From JBEKIK01 sp963845975 (GTDB lineage Bacteria; Planctomycetota; Planctomycetia; Pirellulales; Thermoguttaceae): a stretch of DNA of 64,000 nucleotides. Positions 52,394-60,642 of the stretch are shown here, one piece after another. The translations under genes were made by a program, and so were the position numbers. Location: the NCBI GenBank assembly GCA_963845975.1, contig CAWJUD010000001.1:744001-808000 (forward strand). The letters run 5' to 3'. The notes under the pieces were generated by a model. It was not told the origin of the DNA. It saw nothing but the letters and a program-made list of their open reading frames with translations, and did no database searches. Every line of letters starts with the position of its first letter. Within the stretch, counting starts at the first letter, position 1.

Positions 52394-53884
52394 CTATTGC
52401 CCGGCAGCCAGGATTCTTTCCGCCGCCAGTTCGCCGGTGTGGATGCAGTCGGGAATGCCCACGCCGTGGAAAGCGTTGCCGGCCAGTTGCAGATGGGGAA
52501 GTGAGGCCGCACGCGCTTCGATCCGGGCGACGCGGTCTTTGTGGCCGACATGGTACTGCGGCATGGTTCCCGGCCAATGGGCGATGTCGAAAAATACCGG
52601 ATCGCCTTGGATGTGTAAGAGCTTTTCTGTGTGACGGCGGACCAGGGGCAAGAGTTGGTCGTCGGGCATTTCGGCCAGTTCCGGATGCCTGGCCCCGCCC
52701 ACAAAGACCCGCAGCAAAGTCTTGGTTTCAAGTGCGCGGTGGGCGTATTTCCGGCTGCTGAAGCTAATGGCCAGGATGGGGCTGCGCTCGATGGCCGGCA
52801 CCACCGCGCCCATGCCGTCCAAGGGATGACCGACTTGCCGGACGTCATAACCCAACGAAACGATGGCCGTGCCTTGATGCGAAATAGCAGCCAGATCGCC
52901 GGCCAAATCGGCGTCTATCGGATGGAGCAATTTGGCCGTCATCCACGAGGGTGTGGCAATAATCAGGGCGTCGAATTCAAACATCCCCTCTTCCTTTGGT
53001 AGATTATCGAAAGTCCCCTCTCCCGACCAACCTCCGGTTGATGCCCGGAGAGGGTTAGGGTGAGTGCTGCGCGTCCATATACGCCAGGAATTTTCGGTTC
53101 TTTCCAGCCGTTCCACCGGCGCATTTAATCGGATTGAACCGGCGGGCAACCGCGCGGCCAGGGCATCAACGAGGCTTTGCAGCCCGTCCCGCAAGGTGAC
53201 GAACATGCTATAGCGTGCGCCGCTTTCGGAACCGGCGTGCGGACTGAATTTTTTTTGCCGTCGCATCGCCCTGATCAGGCTGCCGTACTGAACTTCCATT
53301 TCACGGAAGCGGGGCAGGGTGGCCAGGACGCTGAGTTTTTCCATATCGGCGGCGTAGACCGCACTGACCAGCGGCTCGACCAGCCGGTCGAAAACCTCGC
53401 GGCCCAGACGGCGGCGGACGAACGCGGCCATGCTTTCGTCGGCAGGGTCTTTTCGCGCGGGGATGAAATATTCCATTGCCGCGCGGAGTTTTCCCAACGG
53501 ACTTAAAAGCGGCGTGACCGCCAGCGGCCAGATCCGCGTGGGGGCCATCATCAGAAAACCCTCGGGCAGGCGATACAGCCGCCCGGCATGGACCACGAAG
53601 GTCCGCCGGTATGCGGGATTGGTTTGAACAAGTTGCTCGGCCAGTCCCAAGCGCTTGCATAGATTTACGCCCCAGGGGATGGTAGTGATGAAGTTATCGG
53701 AGCTGCGTTCGACTTGAAAACCGTCGCGGTGCAAAGTGGAAATCACGCCGCCCAGGCGATCGGAAGCCTCGAACAGCGTTATTTCCCGCGACGGATCCAA
53801 TTCCACCAGGCGATGCGCGGCCGCCAGTCCGGCAATCCCCCCGCCGATTACAGCGATGCGTCGTGGTTGAGGTTTAAAGTTCAC
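52394..53884 (-). CDS. protoporphyrinogen oxidase (HemY-type)
   Basis: FAD-dependent enzyme of haem synthesis that oxidises protoporphyrinogen(ogen) IX: IAVIGGGIAGLAAAHRL (FAD loop, about 10-26), EASDRLGGVIST, RSSDNFITTIPWG, LVSAVYAADMEKLSV and a C-terminal LAGNAFHGVGIPDCIHTGE. 496 residues. Residues around 278-300 (THPNPLR..GGWSGEG) come from a family B repeat and interrupt the region before DALIIATPSW. The GTG start and its first codons lie inside a 7-base-period array, so the exact start is uncertain. No other haem genes are adjacent. Confidence 0.9.
   Translation of the reverse strand: MNFKPQPRRIAVIGGGIAGLAAAHRLVELDPSREITLFEASDRLGGVISTLHRDGFQVERSSDNFITTIPWGVNLCKRLGLAEQLVQTNPAYRRTFVVHAGRLYRLPEGFLMMAPTRIWPLAVTPLLSPLGKLRAAMEYFIPARKDPADESMAAFVRRRLGREVFDRLVEPLVSAVYAADMEKLSVLATLPRFREMEVQYGSLIRAMRRQKKFSPHAGSESGARYSMFVTLRDGLQSLVDALAARLPAGSIRLNAPVERLERTENSWRIWTRSTHPNPLRASTGGWSGEGTFDNLPKEEGMFEFDALIIATPSWMTAKLLHPIDADLAGDLAAISHQGTAIVSLGYDVRQVGHPLDGMGAVVPAIERSPILAISFSSRKYAHRALETKTLLRVFVGGARHPELAEMPDDQLLPLVRRHTEKLLHIQGDPVFFDIAHWPGTMPQYHVGHKDRVARIEARAASLPHLQLAGNAFHGVGIPDCIHTGELAAERILAAGQ
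53014..53065. repeat. family B repeat in frame inside the protoporphyrinogen oxidase gene
   Basis: CCCCTCTCCCGACCAACCTC and GCCCGGAGAGGGTTAGGGTG form imperfect arms around CGGTTGAT. It is the half-element also seen inside 5161-5280, and is translated with the gene as part of a surface loop. Confidence 0.85.
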
Positions 53885-54035
53885 GGTTTACAGTCCACAG
53901 TTCGTGGATTTCACTTGCCCAATGCACTTATTTAGCACCCGGTGAATACACCGGGGGTTGCGCGGATGATTTTTCCATCTTAACCCTCCGTGTATTCACG
54001 GGGGGCTAAATAAGATTTCACGGGGGTTAAATAAA
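53872..54035. repeat. heptad array and family F palindromes
   Basis: GTTTAAA GTTCACG GTTTACA GTCCACA GTTCGTG GATTTCA (53872-53913) overlaps the oxidase start. CACCCGGTGAATACACCGGGGG, its inverted GTGTATTCACGGGGGGCTAA and a further GGGGGTTAAATAA follow (53936-54035). Confidence 0.85.
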
Positions 54036-54053
54036 ATCTCAAAGCGCGCTTAA

Positions 54054-54893
54054 TTAAATCCACAGGTGCAGGCGACCGTCGAGCATATCGGGCAGGGCCT
54101 TTTGCACGTGGGTGCGAATCTGGTTGGAGTTATAGCGGGTGCTGAAATGGCTGGCGATGATCAATTCGTTGCGGAATCGGTCTTTGCGCTCGATTAAATC
54201 GTCCAAATGAATGTGCCCGAATTTATGGATCTTGTCCTTGTGATGCCGCTGGGCCACGAAGGTTACTTCCATGATCAAAACTTCGGCCTCGAACATGGCT
54301 GGGCAGGCGTCCAGGCCGGCCGGTGAGCTGTCGCCCAAATAGGCCACGTGCGGGATGCGGATTTCCTGGGTCACCTCCGTGCCGGCAAGGCGGAGATCGC
54401 GGATGGTTTCGCCGGGCAGGCCGATGAACTCGGATTTGAGTTTCCGCCGCCGCTGCCAAACTACAAAACCCAGCGATGGCACCGCATGTTCGGTGGCCGA
54501 GACGGTTACCACCTGCTCGCGGGAAAGTTCGATTTCGTCGCCGGGCTTAAGCGGCGCCAGCGTGCAGGGCAACCGCCCCCGGTCCAGGCGGCTAAAAAGC
54601 CGCAGGATCCGCTCCATGGGGGCCACGGCGTGTTCGGGCAAATAAATCACCGGCGGATCCATTTTCATCATCCGCCGCCGGGCCACATACACCGGCAAAC
54701 ATATCAGATGATCCATGTGCGTGTGCGATACGAACCAGGTGGGCGTGCCCATGAACGACCAGGGCTGGGCGCCCAGATCAAAGCCGATCTTCAACTCCGG
54801 TATCCGCCAGTAAGTTTGCACCGCGGCCCTGGAGTAGCCCTCGATGGATATATCCTTGTGCGTGAGTGTTTTAACCGGCAGATTGTGGATCAT
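54054..54893 (-). CDS. RNase Z-like metallo-beta-lactamase-fold hydrolase
   Basis: A 279-residue protein with the HxHxDH metal site in VSHTHMDHLICLPVY and further ligands in YLGDSSPAG and IIASHFSTRY. The general layout matches RNase Z/ElaC tRNA 3'-processing enzymes. The exosite arm is short, and the first His motif lacks the SHLHGDH form of classic ElaC, so a related phosphodiesterase role is possible. Single gene between repeats. Confidence 0.8.
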   Translation of the reverse strand: MIHNLPVKTLTHKDISIEGYSRAAVQTYWRIPELKIGFDLGAQPWSFMGTPTWFVSHTHMDHLICLPVYVARRRMMKMDPPVIYLPEHAVAPMERILRLFSRLDRGRLPCTLAPLKPGDEIELSREQVVTVSATEHAVPSLGFVVWQRRRKLKSEFIGLPGETIRDLRLAGTEVTQEIRIPHVAYLGDSSPAGLDACPAMFEAEVLIMEVTFVAQRHHKDKIHKFGHIHLDDLIERKDRFRNELIIASHFSTRYNSNQIRTHVQKALPDMLDGRLHLWI

Positions 54894-55037
54894 CAGGGGC
54901 TAAAGGCTGGAGTGAATGATGAAAAATGAAAGAATGACGAAAATCAATCATGAAACGCAAAAATCTTCGAGGAAAATGAGTAACAAGCGGGCAATAAATT
55001 GCCCGCCCCTAATAATATAAAATCAACTACCGACCCG

Positions 55038-55072
55038 ATTCCCAATTTCTAAACGCTAATCTCTAATTTTTA
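55038..55072. repeat. 7-base-period array containing the scpA stop codon
   Basis: ATTCCCA ATTTCTA AACGCTA ATCTCTA ATTTTTA. The CTA of the fourth heptad is the TAG stop of scpA on the minus strand. Confidence 0.75.
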
Positions 55073-55839
55073 TCCTTAACATATTCATAATTATCGGCGT
55101 CGGAAAAATCCAGGGGCTTGGTGCAATTTTCCTCGATCAAGAGCCAGATTTCGCCGAACAAGGCGTTTTGTTCCACGCGAACGCGGCGATGGCGGACCAA
55201 TTCCAACACGGCCAGAAATATGCCGATCAACGTCGATTTGTGCATCCCCGGCTGAAACAACTCGCCGAAGGCAATCCGTCGGCATTCCACCAGCCGGGCG
55301 TGGATGCGGGCCATATATACGCGGATCGGGGTGTCGTCGTAAACTATGTTCGAGGGCTTGGCGGCCTCGGTCTCGCGCATGATCCGCCCGAACGCGCTTA
55401 CCAGGTCCCACAATTCCGCCTCTTGGATGGGTTCCTCGCCAAGGTCGCGAACTCGGCCGGGCAGATCGCTGGAAAGCCGGGGATAGTGCTCCTGCCAGAC
55501 ACGGCTCCGCTCTTCCAGGATGCTGGCGGCGTCGCGATATTTTTTGTATTCCAAGAGCCGGCGCACCAATTCCTGCCTGGGATCGTCGATCTCTTTCTCG
55601 ATTTCGTCGCTCGCCGGCAGCACCTCGTTGGACTTGATCTCGATAAGCGTGCTGGCCAAGGCCAGAAAATCGCCCACCGCGTTTACATCCACTTGCTCCA
55701 GCACCGCGATATACTGCAAATACTGAGCGGTGATTTCGGCAATGGGGATATCGACGATCTCGACCTCGTGCTTTCGCACCAGGTACAAGAGCAGATCCAA
55801 GGGGCCGCGGAATAGGTTTAAATCGACGCGAAAATCCAT
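55063..55839 (-). CDS. scpA: segregation and condensation protein A
   Basis: Kleisin subunit that bridges the SMC heads in the condensin that compacts and segregates chromosomes. FRGPLDLLLYLVRKHEVEIVDIPI at the N-terminus (split: FRGPLDLLLYLV, EIVDIPIAEIT) is the SMC-binding helix region. VGDFLALASTLIEIKS follows, and a C-terminal winged helix (RRVRVEQNALFGEIWL) ends the protein. The ATG at 55839 (MDFRVDLN) matches the family best; 55875 is an alternative. No scpB is adjacent. Confidence 0.9.
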   Translation of the reverse strand: MDFRVDLNLFRGPLDLLLYLVRKHEVEIVDIPIAEITAQYLQYIAVLEQVDVNAVGDFLALASTLIEIKSNEVLPASDEIEKEIDDPRQELVRRLLEYKKYRDAASILEERSRVWQEHYPRLSSDLPGRVRDLGEEPIQEAELWDLVSAFGRIMRETEAAKPSNIVYDDTPIRVYMARIHARLVECRRIAFGELFQPGMHKSTLIGIFLAVLELVRHRRVRVEQNALFGEIWLLIEENCTKPLDFSDADNYEYVKDKN

Positions 55840-56209
55840 GGGCGGGTTGTTCTTCGTTATAATGATCCTTGGCATGACTCGCGGCATAAGTGCCGCTAAC
55901 GCCGATCCATACCGGCGACTATTGTAGACGGCACACTCCCTGTGCCGATCCCGCACAGGGAGTGCGCGGACTACTTTTTATTTCAGTCTAACGCCGATCC
56001 GTCCGGGGGGCGAGACGACGGGGGTTTTTCTCCGCAAATCTCTGGAAAATTTTGCGTTTTTCCTGTATTCTGTTTCGTCGGTATAAACCATTTAACTTGA
56101 AAAACGTTATATTCAGAAATGCTTTATCTATATTCCCGGCGATTTCCGGGCAAAATAGAAAACAATCGGGCCAAGAACAGCTTTAGCCATCCAGCAGGGG
56201 GGTAAACAC
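55840..56209. other. intergenic region with a CTCCCTGTGC palindrome
   Basis: 370 bases between the divergent scpA and HIT genes. One palindrome, CACTCCCTGTGCCGATCCCG and its partner CACAGGGAGTG, sits at 55928-55973. A run of lower GC at 56040-56160 may hold the HIT promoter (TTGAAA-like and TATATT-like words near 56095-56135), which is only suggestive. Confidence 0.5.
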
Positions 56210-56740
56210 GTGAATTACGAACAGATTTGGGCGCCATGGCGAATGGGTTATATCTTGGGGGATAAAACCGCTGCCAAATCCTTGCCGGCCGAGGAATTGC
56301 TGCCCGGGGCCGATGCGGAATGCTTCCTTTGCCAGTGCGTGCCCCAGGGCGATGATCGCCGGCGCTTGGTGGTCTGTCGCGACAAGCTGACGATCGTGGT
56401 GTTGAACCGATATCCCTACAACAATGGCCATTTGCTGATCGCCCCGCTAAGGCATGTGGGCCAATTCAACGAAATCGACGATGCCACGCACTTGGAATTG
56501 ATGCAAACCATGGGGCGTATGATCGAGGTTTGCGAAAAAGTTCTAACACCGCAGGGATTCAACGCCGGGCTGAATCTAGGCCTTGCGGCAGGCGCAGGCG
56601 TGCCCGGGCATCTGCATTGGCATATCGTCCCCCGCTGGGTCGGCGATACGCACTTCATGCCCATCCTGGCCGCCGTGCGAGTAATTCCGCAATCGCTGGA
56701 AGCCCTCTGGGAATTGCTCGCAGATGAAATCGCGAAATAA
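56210..56740 (+). CDS. HIT-family nucleotide hydrolase/transferase
   Basis: A 176-residue HIT protein. The catalytic triad motif HLHWHIVPRW lies near residue 131. CFLCQC near 38 provides Cys ligands of the zinc-binding subgroup, and NRYPYNNGHLLIAPLRHVG is the substrate strand. Members act on diadenosine polyphosphates or nucleotide conjugates. It starts with GTG after a GGGGGG run. The last 22 codons are repeated in diverged form at 57611-57664, beyond a toxin-antitoxin pair. Confidence 0.92.
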   Translation: MNYEQIWAPWRMGYILGDKTAAKSLPAEELLPGADAECFLCQCVPQGDDRRRLVVCRDKLTIVVLNRYPYNNGHLLIAPLRHVGQFNEIDDATHLELMQTMGRMIEVCEKVLTPQGFNAGLNLGLAAGAGVPGHLHWHIVPRWVGDTHFMPILAAVRVIPQSLEALWELLADEIAK

Positions 56741-56765
56741 TTTGCCGGCAATTATCACCACGGTA

Positions 56766-57248
56766 TTATTGTTGCCTGTGGGCCAGATAGAGTATGAGCC
56801 GCTCATCCAGAAGTTTATTTGATATCCAAAAGTCGGTATTCTTTACCCGTGCAAAAGCATCCTTTAAGTTGATAAGTCCTTCATCGGCGGCCAACTCAAG
56901 CACTCCAATCGTGCCGGTGAAAGGAATGAGACGCTCGGCTGCGGCTTTGCGTCCGAGAACTTCATCGATAAGCAGCAGATCGGCTTTTAACTCTCGGGCA
57001 AGGCTGATTGCAGCGAGTTCTCCGGCATGGAGTGAGGGGATCGGCTCGATGGCGGTCGGCACTCGCTCAAGAAGCCACGCTGGTCGAGAACTCATGAAAT
57101 CACGCACGTCTTGCGGCCGGTTGGAATGAAGCAATTCCGCCGAAACCTCCGGCGGGATGATGACCTGACCAAAGAGCTTTGGGAGCACATCGATGTGCCC
57201 GATTATGATGAGCACTATCATCGGAGAACTGTCGGCAACGACAAGCAT
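56766..57248 (-). CDS. DUF3368 PIN-like toxin
   Basis: A 160-residue protein of the DUF3368 family, a PIN-like nuclease: VVADSSPMIVL (first Asp), VSAELLHSN (Glu), LHAGELAAISLARE and ADLLLIDEVLGRKAA (later acidic residues). It ends with the conserved FWISNKLLDERL helix. Its ATG overlaps the antitoxin stop by one base (TGATG), so translation is coupled. The pair forms a type II toxin-antitoxin module. Confidence 0.88.
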   Translation of the reverse strand: MLVVADSSPMIVLIIIGHIDVLPKLFGQVIIPPEVSAELLHSNRPQDVRDFMSSRPAWLLERVPTAIEPIPSLHAGELAAISLARELKADLLLIDEVLGRKAAAERLIPFTGTIGVLELAADEGLINLKDAFARVKNTDFWISNKLLDERLILYLAHRQQ

Positions 57249-57526
57249 CAGGGGGCCTTTCCCATCACGCGATCCAGTGTCTGACGGTCGGATTGAAGAT
57301 CGGCCATTGTCAGCGAGCCTTCGAACACCTTGTGCCGTTTAAGATATGCGTCGGTTTCAAACCGATCGAGCCCCAGCACCAGGGAGAGTTCGTAATGGGT
57401 GAGTTTCCCCCGTCGGAAAAGCTCCAAGGCATAAGCCTCCTTGACGTCCGCGTCGAGATTCGCGGTCTCCCGGTGCAGTTTTTCCTCAACCTCGGCCGGT
57501 AAATTAAGTGTTACATTCAAGGTCAT
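57248..57526 (-). CDS. UPF0175 antitoxin
   Basis: A 92-residue protein with the UPF0175 pattern: VTLNLPAEVEEKL, KEAYALELFRRGKLTHYELS and LVLGLDRFETDAYLKRH, a ribbon-helix-helix-like start followed by a helix-turn-helix-like region. UPF0175 genes are regular partners of DUF3368 toxins, as here, with the antitoxin first. Likely binds its own promoter in 57527-57600. Confidence 0.87.
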   Translation of the reverse strand: MTLNVTLNLPAEVEEKLHRETANLDADVKEAYALELFRRGKLTHYELSLVLGLDRFETDAYLKRHKVFEGSLTMADLQSDRQTLDRVMGKAP

Positions 57527-57610
57527 AAATCACCTCATTGATCCATCCAAAATCATTATACCATCTTGATAATCAAAATGACAATGCTCTTTTTAAATAT
57601 ATTTACCGGA

Positions 57611-57664
57611 GTGCAGGTGATTCCGCAGTCGTTGGAAGCGCTTTGGGAATTACTCACCAAATAA
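57611..57664 (+). pseudogene. duplicated 3' end of a HIT-family gene (remnant)
   Basis: Eighteen codons ending in TAA encode VQVIPQSLEALWELLTK, matching the HIT C-terminus VRVIPQSLEALWELLA. Over the first 15 codons 14 amino acids agree, and most base changes are at synonymous sites. No homology to the rest of the HIT gene precedes it. It is the far-side remnant of a HIT gene end separated by the toxin-antitoxin island. Confidence 0.85.
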
Positions 57665-57705
57665 CTATCATGAAAAAAGATATGAATCCCTTTTCTTTCA
57701 GGTTG

Positions 57706-58218
57706 TTAGGTGCCATTCTGCCCTTTGCTGATATTATTATGTACGAGTGCGCGGAATGACTCTAACTCCCCTTCCATCTTGAATGCCCGCTTTGGAATGA
57801 CACTGTACATGCGCGTACCGTAAATGAGCAGGCACAGTCTGTCGTTTTCCAGCAAGCGGCTGAAATGATTCCACTTAATGCGTGAGTCGATAGACTGCGT
57901 TTGAAAGTGAATCCCATTCTGATCCATTGTTAGGTGATAGGGCTCTCGGAACTTCGGGTTGTGCTTAAACCAGTACAAGATCAGGAGAGGGCGAAGCGAG
58001 AGGATATTGAACCATTCTGCAGCGGCTAACGGAAACCAAACTATCGTCCACCAGTGTACGCCGGTCACCCACAACAGACCCAGTCCTGTGACTATAAGTA
58101 TGATTGCGACCACCTTGTCTATTTTCCAGAATAACGTTGACCTGTAATAGAGGCGCTCGGCCGCAAGATGATCTGCAAGCAAAGGGCTGAAACTTACTTC
58201 GACAGGTAATTCATTCAT
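57706..58218 (-). CDS. YcxB-like membrane protein
   Basis: A 170-residue protein. An N-terminal cytoplasmic strand-helix (VEVSFSPLLADHLAAERLYY) precedes two helices (about 33-75). A YcxB-like beta domain follows (YHLTMDQNGIHFQTQSIDSR, IKWNHFSRLLENDRLCLLIY, MYSVIPKRAF). Function unknown in this family. Stand-alone gene at the edge of the toxin-antitoxin island. Confidence 0.75.
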   Translation of the reverse strand: MNELPVEVSFSPLLADHLAAERLYYRSTLFWKIDKVVAIILIVTGLGLLWVTGVHWWTIVWFPLAAAEWFNILSLRPLLILYWFKHNPKFREPYHLTMDQNGIHFQTQSIDSRIKWNHFSRLLENDRLCLLIYGTRMYSVIPKRAFKMEGELESFRALVHNNISKGQNGT

Positions 58219-58332
58219 TGCGTCACGCTGTCCGCCTAATACGCAATCTAATTCAGACCTGCATTTCTATATCGCTAAACAAATCTGCGCAGCAATCTGA
58301 AATTTGGAATTGTAACAGGTATAAAATACATA

Positions 58333-58656
58333 CTAAAGCAGCCATTTATGCTCGCCGGCGGTATGCGTGACTTCGATGGCGGGGCGTTTTTCGCCGGGGA
58401 GGAGTTGAAATGTGAGAGGAACTTTGCGGCTGGCAAGGATAGCGGCGTCGGGCAAGCGCGATTCGGCCGTTTTTTGCAGTTGATCGTTTTGCCTTTGATA
58501 GAGTTCCAGGGCCCACGTCTCCCGATTCACGATCAAAACTTCATGTACGCCGATTTGATTATAAAAGGCGATTTTTTCATGCGTGCGGTCGCCGGGGCTG
58601 GTGATCTCGATGAGAAAATCGGCCGGACCGCGCCAGTGGGTATCGCAATTTTCCGC
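58333..58656 (-). pseudogene. C-terminal half of a Uma2-family nuclease gene
   Basis: The frame reads AENCDTHWRGPADFLIEITS, PGDRTHEKIAFYNQIGVHEV, LIVNRETWALELYQRQ and on to a normal Uma2 end (RPAIEVTHTAGEHKWLL). It holds the catalytic (D/E)-x-x-x segment of this PD-(D/E)XK family but no N-terminal half. It is cut at its 5' side by the inverted-repeat element at 58658. The missing half lies at 60643-61017 on the same strand. Confidence 0.82.
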
Positions 58657-58657
58657 C

Positions 58658-58783
58658 TTAGAGCCTATCCTAAAACATGATTTCGTTGGGGTGGCAGTTA
58701 CACTGCCACCCCTAAATGCGGAGTTTTACAGGGGCGGAAGTCCAACTTCCGCCCCAACTTACATGTTTTAGGATAGGTTCTAA
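58658..58783. mobile_element. MITE with 19-base terminal inverted repeats
   Basis: GAGCCTATCCTAAAACATG (58661-58679) and CATGTTTTAGGATAGGTTC (58762-58780) are inverted ends with one mismatch, flanked by TTA and TAA. The interior is two hairpins, GGGGTGGCAGTTACACTGCC and GGGGCGGAAGTCCAACTTCC with their complements. It encodes nothing and lies at the breakpoint of the Uma2 gene. Confidence 0.85.
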
Positions 58784-58883
58784 ATGTAATACGATGTTAT
58801 TGGAGATTGCCCGTATCGGGGATTACGTCCGGTGCTGGTGGAGACGGGCAGGAAGTTGATCGGGCGGCAGCTTTTGCCCTCGG

Positions 58884-60227
58884 CTATCTCTTCGCCCCGC
58901 GCCGGCACCATGCCCAACCAACCAGCCCGATGGCACCGGCACCAAGGAGAGCGAATGTGCCAGGTTCCGGTACCGGATTTATGGTCAGAGCGAACACCGT
59001 TCCATCGTTGTAAGCGCCGTAGTAGGAGGCCGTCCCATACAGGGTGTTACCGATGAGCGTCAACCCGGCAGCTGGACCTGCGCCAGTGCTGCTGTCGAGC
59101 AAGGCCAGTACCGTGGAGTCGCCACCGCTCACGGGAACGCTGAAGACTGTACCTAATCCATAGCCATAACCATTGCCGCCCCCTCCTGTTGTCCCATAAA
59201 GGGTGTCGCCGATGAGCGTCAGGTCGGCCTGGGGAAATGCGCCGTTACTGAAGCCGAATGCGAGAAGAGTCGTGATGCTGCCTCCATCCATGGGAACGCT
59301 GAAGACCGTTCCGCACCCATATCCGCCTATCAGCGACAAGTTGCCACCCCATTCAGCCGTCCCATACAGAGTACTGCCGATGAGCGTCAAACCGCCGCAG
59401 GGTTGTGCGCCGTTGTTGTTGTTGAACGAGGCCAGTACCGCGGGGCTGCCACCGCTTGTGGGAACGCTGAAGACCGTGCCGTATCCGCTTTGCCTATTGC
59501 CGTTGTAGTTCACCCCGCCATATTCGGTCGTCCCATACAGGGTGTTGCCGACGAGTGTTAGGTCGGCAACGGGAAAGCTGCCGTTGGAGCCGCTAAACGA
59601 GGCCAGTACCGTGGGGCTGCCGCCGATTGCGGGAATGCTGAAGACCGTGCCGTAATTGTTAGGACCGGCCCATCCCGTCGTCCCATACAGGGTGCTGCTG
59701 TCCGGGCTGGGCGTCAAGCCGGCAAAGGGACCTGCTCCGTTGGAGCCGTTGAACGAGGCAAGTACCGTGGGGCTGCCACCGCTTGTGGAAACGCTGAAGA
59801 CCGTGCCGTATCCGCTTTGGCTATTGCCGTTGTAGTTAGCCCCACCATATTCGGTCGTCCCGTACAGGGTGTTGCCGATGAGTGTCAAACCAGCAGCAGG
59901 ATATTCGCCGTTGTAGCCGTTGAACGAGGCCAGTAACGTGGGGCTGCCGCCGCTTGCGGGAATGCTGAAGACCGTGCCGTACCCATTGGGACCGCCCGCG
60001 GCGGTCGTCCCGTACAGGGTGCTGCCATCAGAGCTGAGAGTCAAACTGCCAAGGGGCTCTCTTCCGTTGCTGCCATTGAAGGAGCCCAGTACCGTAAAAG
60101 TCTGGGCAGGAACAGGTGTTGCAACCAGGTCAAGAAGAATCAAGATGCTCCCAGCCATCCGCAACGCCGCCGCCATCAAACCTCGCACCATCGTCTCGTC
60201 AAACATGAACTTCTTTTTCCTAATCAT
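58884..60227 (-). CDS. GloVer-repeat (TIGR03803-like) PEP-CTERM protein
   Basis: A 447-residue exported protein. The start at 60227 follows AAAGGAGC, and the signal peptide ends at TPVPAQ. Eight tandem units of about 50 residues follow (LYGTT..GG....YGTVFSIP..GGSPTVLASF, with G-L-V/I motifs), the GloVer repeat. It ends in PVPEPGTFALLGAGA plus a helix and RRGAKR (PEP-CTERM). Probably one large propeller attached to the surface by exosortase. It occupies the segment that splits the Uma2 gene. Confidence 0.87.
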   Translation of the reverse strand: MIRKKKFMFDETMVRGLMAAALRMAGSILILLDLVATPVPAQTFTVLGSFNGSNGREPLGSLTLSSDGSTLYGTTAAGGPNGYGTVFSIPASGGSPTLLASFNGYNGEYPAAGLTLIGNTLYGTTEYGGANYNGNSQSGYGTVFSVSTSGGSPTVLASFNGSNGAGPFAGLTPSPDSSTLYGTTGWAGPNNYGTVFSIPAIGGSPTVLASFSGSNGSFPVADLTLVGNTLYGTTEYGGVNYNGNRQSGYGTVFSVPTSGGSPAVLASFNNNNGAQPCGGLTLIGSTLYGTAEWGGNLSLIGGYGCGTVFSVPMDGGSITTLLAFGFSNGAFPQADLTLIGDTLYGTTGGGGNGYGYGLGTVFSVPVSGGDSTVLALLDSSTGAGPAAGLTLIGNTLYGTASYYGAYNDGTVFALTINPVPEPGTFALLGAGAIGLVGWAWCRRGAKR

Positions 60228-60642
60228 TCGTGCTCCTTTCAAGTTTGAAATAAACTTCAATGATGTATTTACCGGAACGCCCATTCCTGGAATGTACGAA
60301 AACTCCTTAAAACCACCCACAGCACACATAATCTATGTCACACCCAAATGCTAATGTGGTGCCACAAAGCAGGCGAGTTAAAAATGTTGTAAAGAAGAAG
60401 GATCCGGTAGCGCAATTTAGAATATTGAACAAGGGCCGGTCCTTGCTCCCAATTGCCAAGTCACAGAATAACTACCGCCACCAATACAAAGCTAAAGGCA
60501 ATCTTTGCCCCAGGTTTTCGGCGGAAGCCCATACTTGGCGAGCGCTACCTCTTTTATGAGTTAATAACACACGCAGTATTGGTCTAAAACCACATCCTTA
60601 TGAGGCGCATATTTGCAATGAGAAACTTGGAGTTATTATACA
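60228..60642. other. intergenic region, no gene seen
   Basis: 415 bases upstream of the GloVer gene. AT content is higher than average. No palindromic family and no convincing frame; a plus-strand frame at 60335-60559 lacks a ribosome binding site and any family match. The GloVer promoter should be here. Confidence 0.5.

Noticed and set aside
60335..60559. 74-residue plus-strand open frame upstream of the GloVer gene
   Set aside because: No ribosome binding site, no hydrophobic or domain pattern, atypical codon use; more likely part of the promoter region.
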